Part shown: one piece after another, positions 1-6,926 of the stretch
Layout of the letters: each line of letters starts with the position of its first letter
Numbering within the stretch: the first letter of the stretch is position 1
Assembly (NCBI GenBank): GCA_002717685.1
Contig: PBBK01000021.1
Location: forward strand, 21,843 to 32,754
Origin: Gammaproteobacteria bacterium
GTDB taxonomy: Bacteria > Pseudomonadota > Gammaproteobacteria > Woeseiales > Woeseiaceae
DNA: 10,912 bases
Direction: 5' to 3'
Position numbers and translations under genes: made by a program
The notes under the pieces: model-generated
The model's input: the letters and a program-made list of their open reading frames with translations, nothing else
Database searches by the model: none
What the model was told of the DNA's origin: nothing

Positions 1-786
1 GCTTATAAAATAGCTCCAAGAATATTTAATCAACTAGGCGCAAATGTTATACCAATTGGCTGCTCTCCTAATGGTCGAAACATTAATCATAATTGTGGTT
101 CAACACAACCACTTCTGTTGCAACAAACAGTTGTTGCGACTAAATCTGAAATTGGCATCGCTGTTGACGGGGATGGAGATCGATTGCTCTTAATAGATGA
201 TAGTGGTGAAATTTTAGATGGAGATCAAATTCTTTTTATTCTAGCCAAAGCATTAAAAAAGAGCGGGGAATTAACTGGTCCGGTAGTAGGTACGAATATG
301 AGTAATATGGGTCTTGAAGTTGCTTTAAATCGTGAAAACATTGATTTTCTAAGAGCAGATGTAGGGGATAGAAATGTATTTGAGATGTTAAAAAAATCTG
401 GTGGTATGATTGGCGGTGAAGCTTCAGGTCATGTGATATGCCTCAATAAGGCTACAACTGGAGACGGTATAGTGACCGCATTACAAGTGCTTGCAGTAAT
501 GGAAGAAACTGGTAAAAATTTACCTGAATTATATGCAGGTATGCAAAAATACCCCCAAAAAATAATTAATGTAAAAGTAAAACAAAATTTTAGTCCATTA
601 GGATCTAATACGCTTAAGAAACTAATTGATCAAATAAAAAATAAACTTGGGAATGATGGCCGAGTGGTTCTTAGAAACTCAGGTACAGAACCAATATTTA
701 GAATCATGGTGGAAGGTATAGATGAGGAAACAGTTAATAATTTTGCGAAACAGTTAGAATCAGAAGTACGTAGTGTATCCGAATGA
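1..786 (+). CDS. glmM: Phosphoglucosamine mutase, C-terminal part (5' end outside window)
   Basis: GlmM converts glucosamine-6-phosphate to glucosamine-1-phosphate in the cytoplasm, on the way to UDP-GlcNAc for peptidoglycan and LPS. Reading frame 1 is open from the first base, giving 261 residues of a family usually about 445 long. The N-terminal domain with the phosphoserine active site is therefore off the left edge; this is a window cut, not a truncation. Visible family motifs are the Mg-binding DGDGDR loop (nt 166-183), the sugar-binding GGEASGH loop (nt 412-432) followed by a TTGDGI segment, and the C-terminal phosphate-binding RNSGTEP loop (nt 673-693). The GGEASGH loop and overall pattern fit GlmM better than phosphomannomutase/phosphoglucomutase (ManB/AlgC), and the tpiA-secG neighbourhood is classical for glmM. 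A TTG at 118 is an internal leucine codon, not a start. Confidence 0.95.
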   Translation, partial: AYKIAPRIFNQLGANVIPIGCSPNGRNINHNCGSTQPLLLQQTVVATKSEIGIAVDGDGDRLLLIDDSGEILDGDQILFILAKALKKSGELTGPVVGTNMSNMGLEVALNRENIDFLRADVGDRNVFEMLKKSGGMIGGEASGHVICLNKATTGDGIVTALQVLAVMEETGKNLPELYAGMQKYPQKIINVKVKQNFSPLGSNTLKKLIDQIKNKLGNDGRVVLRNSGTEPIFRIMVEGIDEETVNNFAKQLESEVRSVSE

Positions 787-811
787 TTATTTTCTGCATA
801 AAGAGATCTTA

Positions 812-840
812 TTGATTTGATATGTTGCGATCTGTATCCT
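812..840 (+). promoter_or_regulatory. Weak sigma70-like promoter candidate upstream of tpiA
   Basis: In the 97-nt gap between glmM and tpiA, TTGATT (812-817) and TATCCT (835-840) are separated by 17 nt. Each matches four of six consensus positions. It would start transcription about 35-40 nt before the tpiA start codon. AT-rich DNA yields such matches by chance, and tpiA could instead be read through from glmM, since no terminator hairpin is apparent after glmM. Confidence 0.25.
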
Positions 841-883
841 TTTGCTTCTGTCGATCAAATCTAGATAATGTAAGAGAATAATA

Positions 884-1645
884 ATGCGAAATTTCCTGGT
901 TGCTGGGAATTGGAAGATGAATGGAAATTCATCATTTGCTGCTGAACTTGTGGATACAATTTTGTCATCAACTTCTGATCTCAGAAAGATAGATATTCTT
1001 TTATGCCCTCCGTATCCATATCTCGGTAATATTTCAAGACAAATTGCTAATACGGGAATTCAGATTGGAGCTCAAAATGTATCACAACATAAATCAGGCG
1101 CCTATACTGGAGAAATTGCAGTATCTATGCTTAAGGATTTTGGATGTAACTACGTTATTCTTGGGCATTCTGAGCGCAGAGCGTACATGAATGAAACTAA
1201 TGAAATCGTTGCTGAAAAATTTTTGTCTGTTGTGAGCGAAGATATTAAACCCATCTTATGTATTGGGGAGACACTAGAAGAAAGAGAGGCTGATGATACT
1301 AAAAATGTCATTCAAAAACAGTTAGCATCAGTTATTGATTATGTTGGTATTGATGCTTTTTCTAAAGCCATTATTGCATACGAACCGATATGGGCCATTG
1401 GGACTGGTTTTTCTGCGTCACCCGAACAAGCTCAGGAAGTCCACCACTATATTAGAAGTATGTTTACCGCTGAAAGTAAAGAGATTGCCGATAATTTGCA
1501 GATACTTTATGGAGGAAGCATGAATGGAGGTAATGCATCAGGATTACTTTCTATGCAAGATATCGATGGAGGTTTAATTGGAGGCGCCTCGATAGATGCA
1601 TTAGAATTTGTATCAATCATTGAGACAGCTATATTGGAGAAATAA
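884..1645 (+). CDS. tpiA: Triose-phosphate isomerase
   Basis: This cytoplasmic enzyme interconverts dihydroxyacetone phosphate and glyceraldehyde-3-phosphate in glycolysis and gluconeogenesis. The 253-residue length is standard for bacterial TIM barrels. The catalytic set is complete: Asn9 and Lys11 in the NWKMN motif, the electrophile His95 in LGHSERR, and the general base Glu167 in AYEPIWAIGTG, which runs into the flexible lid loop. The phosphate-gripping segments YGGSMNGGNA (209-218) and GLIGGAS (230-236) are intact. The ATG at 884 is preceded by an AAGAGA-like weak ribosome site (872-877) and gives the canonical N-terminus. It sits 97 nt after glmM and 5 nt before secG, so tpiA and secG are one transcription unit. 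Nothing suggests altered function. Confidence 0.98.
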   Translation: MRNFLVAGNWKMNGNSSFAAELVDTILSSTSDLRKIDILLCPPYPYLGNISRQIANTGIQIGAQNVSQHKSGAYTGEIAVSMLKDFGCNYVILGHSERRAYMNETNEIVAEKFLSVVSEDIKPILCIGETLEEREADDTKNVIQKQLASVIDYVGIDAFSKAIIAYEPIWAIGTGFSASPEQAQEVHHYIRSMFTAESKEIADNLQILYGGSMNGGNASGLLSMQDIDGGLIGGASIDALEFVSIIETAILEK

Positions 1646-1650
1646 AAAGA

Positions 1651-2073
1651 ATGGATAGCTTACAAACGATGGTTTTGATTGCCCACACGGTAATAGCATT
1701 ATTAATAATTGTGCTTGTTCTTATGCAGCGTGGTAAAGGCGCTGATGCTGGCGCAGCATTTGGTTCTGGCGCTTCAGGCACTGTTTTTGGCGCAAGGGGT
1801 TCATCTAACTTTTTTTCTCGGACAACAGCAATTCTGGCCGCCGCATTTTTTGTTTCCAGTTTGTCATTAGCATATATTAGCAGTCAACGAACGGATGCTC
1901 CTGATAGCCTGATAGAGAGCGGGATTATTAATGATATTGCGGAACCAAATGACACTACTGGCGATGAAACTACCATTGTTCCTGAATTACCCAATACAAC
2001 ATTGATGCCACTGGATGACGAACTTCCAGAACTACAAATTTCTGAAGATAATAAAGACATCGAAAATAACTAA
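1651..2073 (+). CDS. secG: Protein-export membrane protein SecG
   Basis: SecG is the small accessory subunit of the SecYEG translocon in the inner membrane and assists SecA-driven export. The 140-residue protein shows the expected topology: a first hydrophobic helix at about residues 6-25 ending in LMQRGKG, a conserved glycine/serine-rich loop with GSGASGTVFGARGSSNF (38-54), and a second helix at about 57-77. After that, residues 79-140 form a hydrophilic tail rich in Asp and Glu (17 acidic, very few basic residues) and without obvious structure. Long acidic or low-complexity tails are known in proteobacterial SecG, so this is a variant, not an anomaly. The ATG has a GGAGA ribosome site inside the end of tpiA (1636-1640), 10 nt upstream. 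The tRNA gene follows 26 nt later. Confidence 0.95.
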   Translation: MDSLQTMVLIAHTVIALLIIVLVLMQRGKGADAGAAFGSGASGTVFGARGSSNFFSRTTAILAAAFFVSSLSLAYISSQRTDAPDSLIESGIINDIAEPNDTTGDETTIVPELPNTTLMPLDDELPELQISEDNKDIENN

Positions 2074-2099
2074 AAAACATTTTGTTTTAGTAAAAGATA

Positions 2100-2184
2100 G
2101 CCGATGTGGTGGAATTGGTAGACACGCTGTCTTGAGGGGGCAGTAGCGAAAGCTGTGCCGGTTCGACTCCGGCCATCGGCACCA
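2100..2184 (+). tRNA. leuU: tRNA-Leu (anticodon GAG), reads CUC/CUU
   Basis: The 85-nt gene folds as a class II tRNA. The 7-bp acceptor stem pairs GCCGATG (2100-2106) with CATCGGC (2174-2180), followed by discriminator A and an encoded CCA (2182-2184). The anticodon stem CTGTC/GGCAG (2127-2131 and 2139-2143, one G-U pair) closes a 7-nt loop with anticodon GAG at 2134-2136. A variable arm with AGC/GCT pairing (2145-2154) is typical for leucine, and the T arm GCCGG/CCGGC (2157-2161 and 2169-2173) encloses TTCGACT. E. coli leuU also carries GAG and lies downstream of secG, which supports the name. No terminator-like hairpin precedes it, so it is probably cut out of the tpiA-secG transcript. Confidence 0.97.
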
Positions 2185-2219
2185 TTTCTAAAAAATTAAC
2201 TATTTCTTTAGGAATAATC

Positions 2220-2246
2220 CAGAATAGCTTTGTCTCGAGTATTCTG
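2220..2246. repeat. Inverted repeat CAGAATA/TATTCTG upstream of nuoA
   Basis: A perfect 7-bp inverted repeat, CAGAATA (2220-2226) and TATTCTG (2240-2246), has a 13-nt spacer and spans the -35 element of the candidate nuo promoter. It could be an operator for a dimeric regulator or a weak RNA hairpin. It is not followed by a T tract, so it is unlikely to be a terminator. The 20-nt centre-to-centre spacing of the half sites is compatible with binding on one DNA face. No regulator can be named. Confidence 0.35.
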
Positions 2247-2257
2247 ACTGATACAAT
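2230..2257 (+). promoter_or_regulatory. Candidate sigma70 promoter of the nuo operon
   Basis: TTGTCT (2230-2235, four of six consensus bases) and TACAAT (2252-2257, five of six) are 16 nt apart. Transcription would begin near 2264, giving a leader of roughly 40 nt before nuoA. The position, in the only sizeable gap between the tRNA and the nuo genes, makes it the most plausible operon promoter in the window. The remainder of the 2185-2305 gap holds only AT-rich sequence and the inverted repeat that overlaps this site. Confidence 0.45.
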
Positions 2258-2305
2258 GTAGTACCGTAATGTTAATTTTCTGGAATAAATAATTTAAAGT
2301 TTTTT

Positions 2306-2662
2306 ATGCTACAGAATTACTTACCAATATTAATTTTTTTTATCGTTGCTGCTGGTCTGGGTCTATTGTTACTGGGTCTGGGTTTCCTATTTGGTAGAGG
2401 AACAAAAGATTCTGAGAAATTATCACCTTATGAGTGTGGATTTGAGCCATTTGATGACTCCAGAATGAAATTCGATGTGCGCTACTACCTGGTTGCAATA
2501 CTATTTATTATTTTTGATTTAGAAATAGCTTTTCTTTTCCCTTGGGCAATATCTCTTGATGCAATTGGTACCTTCGGATTAGTTTCAATGGGAATTTTTT
2601 TACTGATTTTGGTAGTCGGATTTATTTTTGAATGGAAGAAAGGTGCACTCGAATGGGATTAA
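2306..2662 (+). CDS. nuoA: NADH-quinone oxidoreductase subunit A
   Basis: NuoA (ND3 family) is a membrane subunit of complex I at the junction of the peripheral and membrane arms, near the quinone channel. The 118-residue product has three hydrophobic helices at about 5-29, 60-82 and 91-109. The conserved loop contains YECGFEP (42-48), with the Cys typical of ND3, and the second helix carries [12 protein letters not shown] (70-81) with its conserved acidic pair. The ATG at 2306 gives the usual [15 protein letters not shown] N-terminus. Its ribosome site is weak (only a TAAAG-like stretch near 2295). It is first in the nuo operon and overlaps nuoB by 10 nt. Confidence 0.97.
   Translation: MLQNYLPILIFFIVAAGLGLLLLGLGFLFGRGTKDSEKLSPYECGFEPFDDSRMKFDVRYYLVAILFIIFDLEIAFLFPWAISLDAIGTFGLVSMGIFLLILVVGFIFEWKKGALEWD
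2639..2643 (+). promoter_or_regulatory. Ribosome binding site deciding the nuoB start
   Basis: AAAGG followed by TG lies 9 nt before the ATG at 2653. An in-frame ATG at 2632 has no such site and would add MEERCTR, a readout of the nuoA 3' end in another frame. The site supports initiation at 2653. Confidence 0.75.
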
Positions 2663-3177
2663 AGAAGAAAGAAGGCAGCATTTTAAACGATGTAGAACAA
2701 TATCCTCAGCCCAGCATACAAAAAAAAGGCTTTGTTGTTGCCAGCATTGATTCACTAATGAATTGGGCTCGCACTGGTTCTATGTGGCCAATGACATTTG
2801 GATTAGCGTGCTGCGCTGTTGAGATGATGCATGCTGGTGCATCCCGCTATGATCTTGACCGTTTTGGGATAATTTTTCGTCCAAGCCCAAGACAATCAGA
2901 TGTGATGATTGTTGCTGGAACATTAGTTAATAAAATGGCACCCGCACTTCGTAAAGTTTATGACCAAATGCCAGAGCCACGTTGGGTAGTGTCAATGGGT
3001 TCTTGTGCTAATGGGGGAGGTTACTATCATTATTCTTATTCTGTTGTTCGTGGATGTGATCGAATAATTCCAGTTGATGTTTATGTTCCAGGATGCCCGC
3101 CAACAGCAGAAGCACTTATTTACGGGCTTATTCAGTTGCAGAAAAAAATACGTAAGACATCAACCATAGCGAGATAA
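2653..3177 (+). CDS. nuoB: NADH-quinone oxidoreductase subunit B (cluster N2)
   Basis: NuoB (PSST/20 kDa family) carries the terminal 4Fe-4S cluster N2, which hands electrons to quinone. From the chosen start the protein is 174 residues. The N2 ligands are all present: the adjacent Cys53-Cys54 in [14 protein letters not shown], Cys118 in GSCANGGG and Cys148 in VPGCPPT. The conserved [13 protein letters not shown] and RYDLDRFG segments bracket the first motif. The first 25 or so residues (lysine-rich, then [12 protein letters not shown]) form a slightly extended N-terminus compared with the common roughly 160-residue form. The start at 2653 overlaps the end of nuoA by 10 nt and has a good AAAGG site. 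A 12-nt gap separates it from nuoC. Confidence 0.96.
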   Translation: MGLKKKEGSILNDVEQYPQPSIQKKGFVVASIDSLMNWARTGSMWPMTFGLACCAVEMMHAGASRYDLDRFGIIFRPSPRQSDVMIVAGTLVNKMAPALRKVYDQMPEPRWVVSMGSCANGGGYYHYSYSVVRGCDRIIPVDVYVPGCPPTAEALIYGLIQLQKKIRKTSTIAR

Positions 3178-3189
3178 AAATATAACAGA

Positions 3190-3891
3190 ATGAATAATGA
3201 TAACGAGACAATAGCTGCTCGCGTTAGTTCTGAGTTTGGAGATAAAGTATTACGTATAAAGTCAAATCATAATGAACTGGCATATGATGTATCCAAAGAA
3301 AATTTAACTGATGTAGCTACAGCATTACGTGAAAATAATCTTTTTTCTTTCGAACAACTTATAGATCTTTGTGGCGTTGATTATCTGACCTTTGGCTCTG
3401 AGGAATGGATAACTAACAGTGCAACCGGAAGTGGTTTTAGTAGAGGTGTTGATAGAAAGGCAGTTATCCTTGACGATGCAGATCAATTTGATCCAAAAAG
3501 ATTTTGTGTTATTTATCATTTGCTTTCTATTACAAATAATTCCAGGATTCGTTTACGTGTATTTACTGGTACTGATAACCCACCGCATGTTGATTCAGTT
3601 ACAAATATCTGGAATTCTGCAAATTGGTTCGAAAGAGAAGCTTTTGATCTCTTCGGAATAATATTCGATGGTCATCCAGACCTTAGAAGACTTCTTACTG
3701 ATTATGGTTTTATAGGGCATCCTTTTAGGAAGGATTTTCCACTTGTTGGAAATGTTGAAGTCTTGTATGACGAAGATCAGGGTAAGGTTGTTTACAAAGA
3801 AACTGAAATAGAAGAAAGAACCTTAGTGCCAAAAGTTATCAGGGATGACCGTCATTACCAAGAAAAAAAACAAGGCAGAAAAAATGACTGA
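3190..3891 (+). CDS. nuoC: NADH-quinone oxidoreductase subunit C
   Basis: NuoC (30 kDa family) is a peripheral scaffold subunit next to NuoD and carries no cofactor. The 233-residue protein has the diagnostic C-terminal block: ERE at 148-150, DLFGI (153-157), GHPDLRR (161-167) and [16 protein letters not shown] (170-185). The N-terminal half holds CGVDYL (61-66) and then a longer loop (about residues 67-103) with a GFSRG motif, a form I associate with several gamma- and betaproteobacterial NuoC proteins of more than 220 residues. It is a separate gene here, unlike the NuoCD fusion of Enterobacteriaceae. The ATG has only a weak ribosome site, so coupling from nuoB 12 nt upstream is likely. Its end overlaps nuoD by 8 nt. 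Confidence 0.96.
   Translation: MNNDNETIAARVSSEFGDKVLRIKSNHNELAYDVSKENLTDVATALRENNLFSFEQLIDLCGVDYLTFGSEEWITNSATGSGFSRGVDRKAVILDDADQFDPKRFCVIYHLLSITNNSRIRLRVFTGTDNPPHVDSVTNIWNSANWFEREAFDLFGIIFDGHPDLRRLLTDYGFIGHPFRKDFPLVGNVEVLYDEDQGKVVYKETEIEERTLVPKVIRDDRHYQEKKQGRKND
3872..3875 (+). promoter_or_regulatory. Ribosome binding site deciding the nuoD start
   Basis: AAGG lies 8 nt before the ATG at 3884. An in-frame ATG at 3845 would add a lysine-rich 13-residue leader that is only nuoC sequence read in another frame. The 3884 start gives the family-standard 417 residues. Confidence 0.75.
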
Positions 3892-5137
3892 AATTCAAAA
3901 TTACACAATGAACTTCGGTCCGCAACATCCAGCTGCCCATGGTGTTTTACGTCTCGTTTTAGAGATGAATGGAGAAGTCATTCAAAAGGCAGATCCACAC
4001 ATTGGCCTTTTACATAGAGCAACAGAGAAACTTGCAGAATCAAAACCATACAACCAAACAATAGGTTATATGGATCGTTTGGATTATGTATCGATGATGT
4101 GTAACGAACATAGTTATGTTTTAGCTATCGAGAAATTATTGGATATAAAACCTCCGGTAAGAGCCCAATATATTCGAGTAATGTTTGATGAAATTACTAG
4201 AATATTAAATCATTTGATGTGGCTTGGAGCTCATGGGCTCGATGTTGGTGCGATGACAATGTTTCTCTACTGTTTCCGTGAGCGTGAAGATTTAATGGAT
4301 TGTTACGAGGCAGTATCTGGCACCAGGATGCATGCAACATATTATCGGCCAGGTGGAGTTTTTCGAGATCTCCCTGATTCAATGCCTAAATATAAAGCTT
4401 CAGATTATCTGAGTAAGAAAAAAGCTGATCGGCTAAATATCAATCGTGAGGGATCTCTTCTTGATTTTATTGAAGCATTCATAGATAAATTTCCTGGTTG
4501 TATCGATGAATATGAGACCTTACTTACCGACAATAGAATTTGGAAACAGCGTACTGTGAATATCGGGGTGGTCTCGCCAGAACGCGCTATCAATCTTGGG
4601 TTTACTGGCCCTATGATTAGAGGTTCAGGTGTGGAATGGGATTTAAGAAAAAAACAACCTTATGAGGTATATGATCAGCTTTCCTTTGATATACCAGTTG
4701 GCGTAAATGGTGATTGCTATGATCGTTATTTGGTTAGAGTTGAAGAAATGAAACAATCTAATCAGATTATCAAACAATGTGTCGACTGGCTTAGAGATAA
4801 TCCTGGACCTGTGATGCTTATGAATCATAAAGTATCCCCGCCAACTAGGATAAAAATGAAAGATGATATGGAGGCACTAATTCATCACTTTAAATTATTT
4901 ACCGAAGGATATTCCGTGCCAAAAGGTGATGTTTATGCAGCAATTGAACATCCGAAAGGTGAATTTGGTGTGTATATCATTTCTGACGGGGCAAATAAGC
5001 CATATCGAATAAAAATTAGACCTCCTAGTTTCCCTCATTTGGCTGCAATGTCAGAAATGGTTGAGGGCCATATGTTAGCGGATGTTGTCGCTGTCATCGG
5101 TACACAAGATATTGTATTTGGCGATGTAGATCGATGA
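3884..5137 (+). CDS. nuoD: NADH-quinone oxidoreductase subunit D
   Basis: NuoD (49 kDa family, related to the large subunit of NiFe hydrogenases) forms most of the quinone-binding cavity together with NuoB. The protein is 417 residues, the usual length of unfused NuoD. The N-terminus [20 protein letters not shown] is typical. By alignment from memory to the Thermus enzyme, the quinone-site His is His19 (in AAHGVLR) and the quinone-site Tyr is Tyr68 (in DRLDY). The segment [13 protein letters not shown] (38-50) and the C-terminal run ending in [12 protein letters not shown] are characteristic. The hydrogenase-type metal cysteines are absent, as expected for complex I. It overlaps nuoC by 8 nt and nuoE by the 4-nt ATGA. 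Confidence 0.98.
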   Translation: MTEIQNYTMNFGPQHPAAHGVLRLVLEMNGEVIQKADPHIGLLHRATEKLAESKPYNQTIGYMDRLDYVSMMCNEHSYVLAIEKLLDIKPPVRAQYIRVMFDEITRILNHLMWLGAHGLDVGAMTMFLYCFREREDLMDCYEAVSGTRMHATYYRPGGVFRDLPDSMPKYKASDYLSKKKADRLNINREGSLLDFIEAFIDKFPGCIDEYETLLTDNRIWKQRTVNIGVVSPERAINLGFTGPMIRGSGVEWDLRKKQPYEVYDQLSFDIPVGVNGDCYDRYLVRVEEMKQSNQIIKQCVDWLRDNPGPVMLMNHKVSPPTRIKMKDDMEALIHHFKLFTEGYSVPKGDVYAAIEHPKGEFGVYIISDGANKPYRIKIRPPSFPHLAAMSEMVEGHMLADVVAVIGTQDIVFGDVDR

Positions 5138-5622
5138 AAAATAATAAATTATCGAATCATGTGCGAAAGGAAATCGAGAAATATAAAAAACGTTTTCCTA
5201 AAAAAAGACAGCGTTCTGCCATTATTGCTGCTTTACACGTAGTGCAGCATGAGAATAATGGATTTTTAACAGCTGAATTAATGTCAAATGTAGCCGATTA
5301 TCTTAATCTTCCTGCAATTCAAGTATATGAAGTAGCAACATTCTATTCGATGTTTCAAACTCAACCAGTTGGACGTCATAACATTGCAATTTGCACCAAT
5401 ATTTCTTGCATGCTTAATGGTGCCGAAGAGATTGTTTCTCATGTGCAAACCAACCTTGGTATAAAACTTGGTGAAAGCACAGAAGATGGCCGTATATATC
5501 TAAAAAAAGAAGAAGAGTGTCTTGCTGCTTGCTGTGGCGCACCCATGATGATGGTTGATCACGAGTATCATGAGAATTTAACACTCGATAAAATAGATAA
5601 GATTTTAAAGGATCTTAAATGA
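5134..5622 (+). CDS. nuoE: NADH-quinone oxidoreductase subunit E (cluster N1a)
   Basis: NuoE (24 kDa, thioredoxin-like 2Fe-2S ferredoxin family) is part of the NADH dehydrogenase module and carries cluster N1a. The 162 residues include a helical N-terminal region followed by [11 protein letters not shown] (64-74). The ligands are Cys87 and Cys92 (CTNISC), and Cys129 and Cys133 ([14 protein letters not shown]). An extra Cys134 sits beside the last ligand. The C-terminus has the familiar YHENLT segment. The start overlaps the nuoD stop as ATGA, with little ribosome-site sequence of its own, so translation is probably coupled to nuoD. Confidence 0.97.
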   Translation: MKNNKLSNHVRKEIEKYKKRFPKKRQRSAIIAALHVVQHENNGFLTAELMSNVADYLNLPAIQVYEVATFYSMFQTQPVGRHNIAICTNISCMLNGAEEIVSHVQTNLGIKLGESTEDGRIYLKKEEECLAACCGAPMMMVDHEYHENLTLDKIDKILKDLK

Positions 5623-6926
5623 AACAATACCCTCAAAATTTAGTATGTTTTAATACCTTTAATTCCGATGAATCATGGTCACTCTCAACCTATGAAAAAT
5701 TGGAGGGTTATACAACTTGGAAAGATATCCTTGCAGGGAATATCACTCCAAAGAAAATTATCGATGAAGTTAAGAACTCCGGTTTAAGAGGTCGTGGCGG
5801 GGCAGGTTTTCCTACTGGTCTTAAATGGAGTTTTATGCCTCAAGATTCATCCGAGCAAAAATATTTAGTTTGTAATTCTGACGAAGCAGAGCCTGGCACT
5901 TGTCATGATCGAGAAATCTTGAGACGCAATCCTCATGCATTGATTGAAGGCATAGCTATTGCCGCCTACTCAATGGGCGCCACTGTAGCTTATAATTATA
6001 TTCGTGGAGAATTTTTGAATGAACCAATTCCCAGATTCGAATACGCCCTAAAAGAAGCTTATGCTGCCGGTCTTCTCGGAAAAAATATAAAAGAATCTGG
6101 AATTGATTTTGATTTATACACATTTGTAGGTGCAGGAGCATATATTTGTGGTGAGGAAACTGCGCTTTTAGAATCGCTAGAAGGAAAGCCTGGAAAACCC
6201 AGATTCAAGCCACCGTTTCCAGCTAATTATGGTCTTTATGGAAAGCCAACCACTGTTAACAATACGCAGACTCTTGCCTCAGTTCCGGTAATTATGCGTA
6301 ATGGAGCTTCATGGTTTGCTAATCTAGGCCCAGAAGGTTCCGGAGGAATGGCTCAATTTTCTGTTTCAGGTCATATTGAAAAACCAAGTAACTATGAATT
6401 ACCAATGGGAATTCCCTTTGAAAATCTTCTTGATTTATGCGGTGGCATTAAGGGAGGAAGGAAACTTAAAGCTGTCATACCAGGTGGATCCTCAGTACCT
6501 GTTCTACCGGCAGATATCATAATGGATTGCACAATGGACTATAACTCGCTACAGAATGCCGGCTCCTCATTTGGAACGGGTGCGGTAATTGTCATGGATG
6601 AAAACACATGTATGGTCAACGTATTAAGACGTATTTCTCGATTCTATATGGTTGAATCTTGCGGTCAATGTACGCCATGTAGAGAGGGCACAGGTTGGCT
6701 TTATAGAATGCTTACAAGAATCATTGATGGAAAAGGGAATATTGGAGATCTTAAGAAACTTATTGATGTAGCGGATAATATAGAAGGACATACCATTTGT
6801 GCTCTAGGCGATGCAGCTGCATGGCCGGTTCAAAGTTTTCTAAAACATTTTTATCACGAATTTGAATACATGGTTAAGAATCATGGAAAACGAATCATTG
6901 ATGGAAAATCAGGAAAAGCGGCATGA
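5619..6926 (+). CDS. nuoF: NADH-quinone oxidoreductase subunit F (FMN, NADH site, cluster N3)
   Basis: NuoF (51 kDa family) oxidises NADH through FMN and passes electrons to the 4Fe-4S cluster N3. The 435-residue protein is full length. The FMN/NADH-binding region contains [16 protein letters not shown] (55-70), NSDEAEPGT (86-94) and the [19 protein letters not shown] stretch (171-189). The N3 ligands are Cys348, Cys351 and Cys354 ([13 protein letters not shown]) and Cys394 ([13 protein letters not shown]). A strong AAAGGA ribosome site (5607-5612) lies 6 nt before the ATG, which overlaps the nuoE stop as ATGA. Two copies of the hexapeptide RIIDGK occur near the C-terminus (367-372 and 425-430), encoded by an exact 17-nt direct repeat. 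Confidence 0.98.
   Translation: MKQYPQNLVCFNTFNSDESWSLSTYEKLEGYTTWKDILAGNITPKKIIDEVKNSGLRGRGGAGFPTGLKWSFMPQDSSEQKYLVCNSDEAEPGTCHDREILRRNPHALIEGIAIAAYSMGATVAYNYIRGEFLNEPIPRFEYALKEAYAAGLLGKNIKESGIDFDLYTFVGAGAYICGEETALLESLEGKPGKPRFKPPFPANYGLYGKPTTVNNTQTLASVPVIMRNGASWFANLGPEGSGGMAQFSVSGHIEKPSNYELPMGIPFENLLDLCGGIKGGRKLKAVIPGGSSVPVLPADIIMDCTMDYNSLQNAGSSFGTGAVIVMDENTCMVNVLRRISRFYMVESCGQCTPCREGTGWLYRMLTRIIDGKGNIGDLKKLIDVADNIEGHTICALGDAAAWPVQSFLKHFYHEFEYMVKNHGKRIIDGKSGKAA
6718..6908 (+). repeat. Pair of 17-nt direct repeats within nuoF
   Basis: GAATCATTGATGGAAAA occurs at 6718-6734 and again at 6892-6908, a period of 174 nt or exactly 58 codons. Both copies are in the nuoF frame and encode RIIDGK. 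The interval covers residues around the final N3 cysteine. Flanking sequence is not similar, so this is a short coincidental or slippage-scale repeat and not a duplicated domain. Confidence 0.7.

Noticed and set aside
118..786. A start for glmM at the TTG at 118
   Set aside because: The frame is open from base 1 and the upstream residues continue the GlmM fold (AYKIAPRIFNQLGANV and onward), so 118 is an internal codon.
1335..1523. Short + strand ORF inside tpiA, and similar ORFs inside nuoC, nuoG and nuoI
   Set aside because: They lie fully within well-supported genes in another frame, have no ribosome site of note and show no recognisable domain.
2188..2211. Hairpin CTAAA.../...TTTAG after the tRNA as a terminator
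   Set aside because: The stem is almost entirely A-T with mismatches and has no T tract behind it, so it would be too weak for rho-independent termination.
2632..2652. Longer nuoB beginning at the ATG at 2632
   Set aside because: The added residues MEERCTR are the nuoA 3' end read in another frame, lack a ribosome site and do not resemble NuoB N-termini; the ATG at 2653 has AAAGG at good spacing.
3845..3883. Longer nuoD beginning at the ATG at 3845
   Set aside because: The lysine-rich leader is out-of-frame nuoC sequence; the ATG at 3884 gives the standard 417 residues with AAGG upstream.
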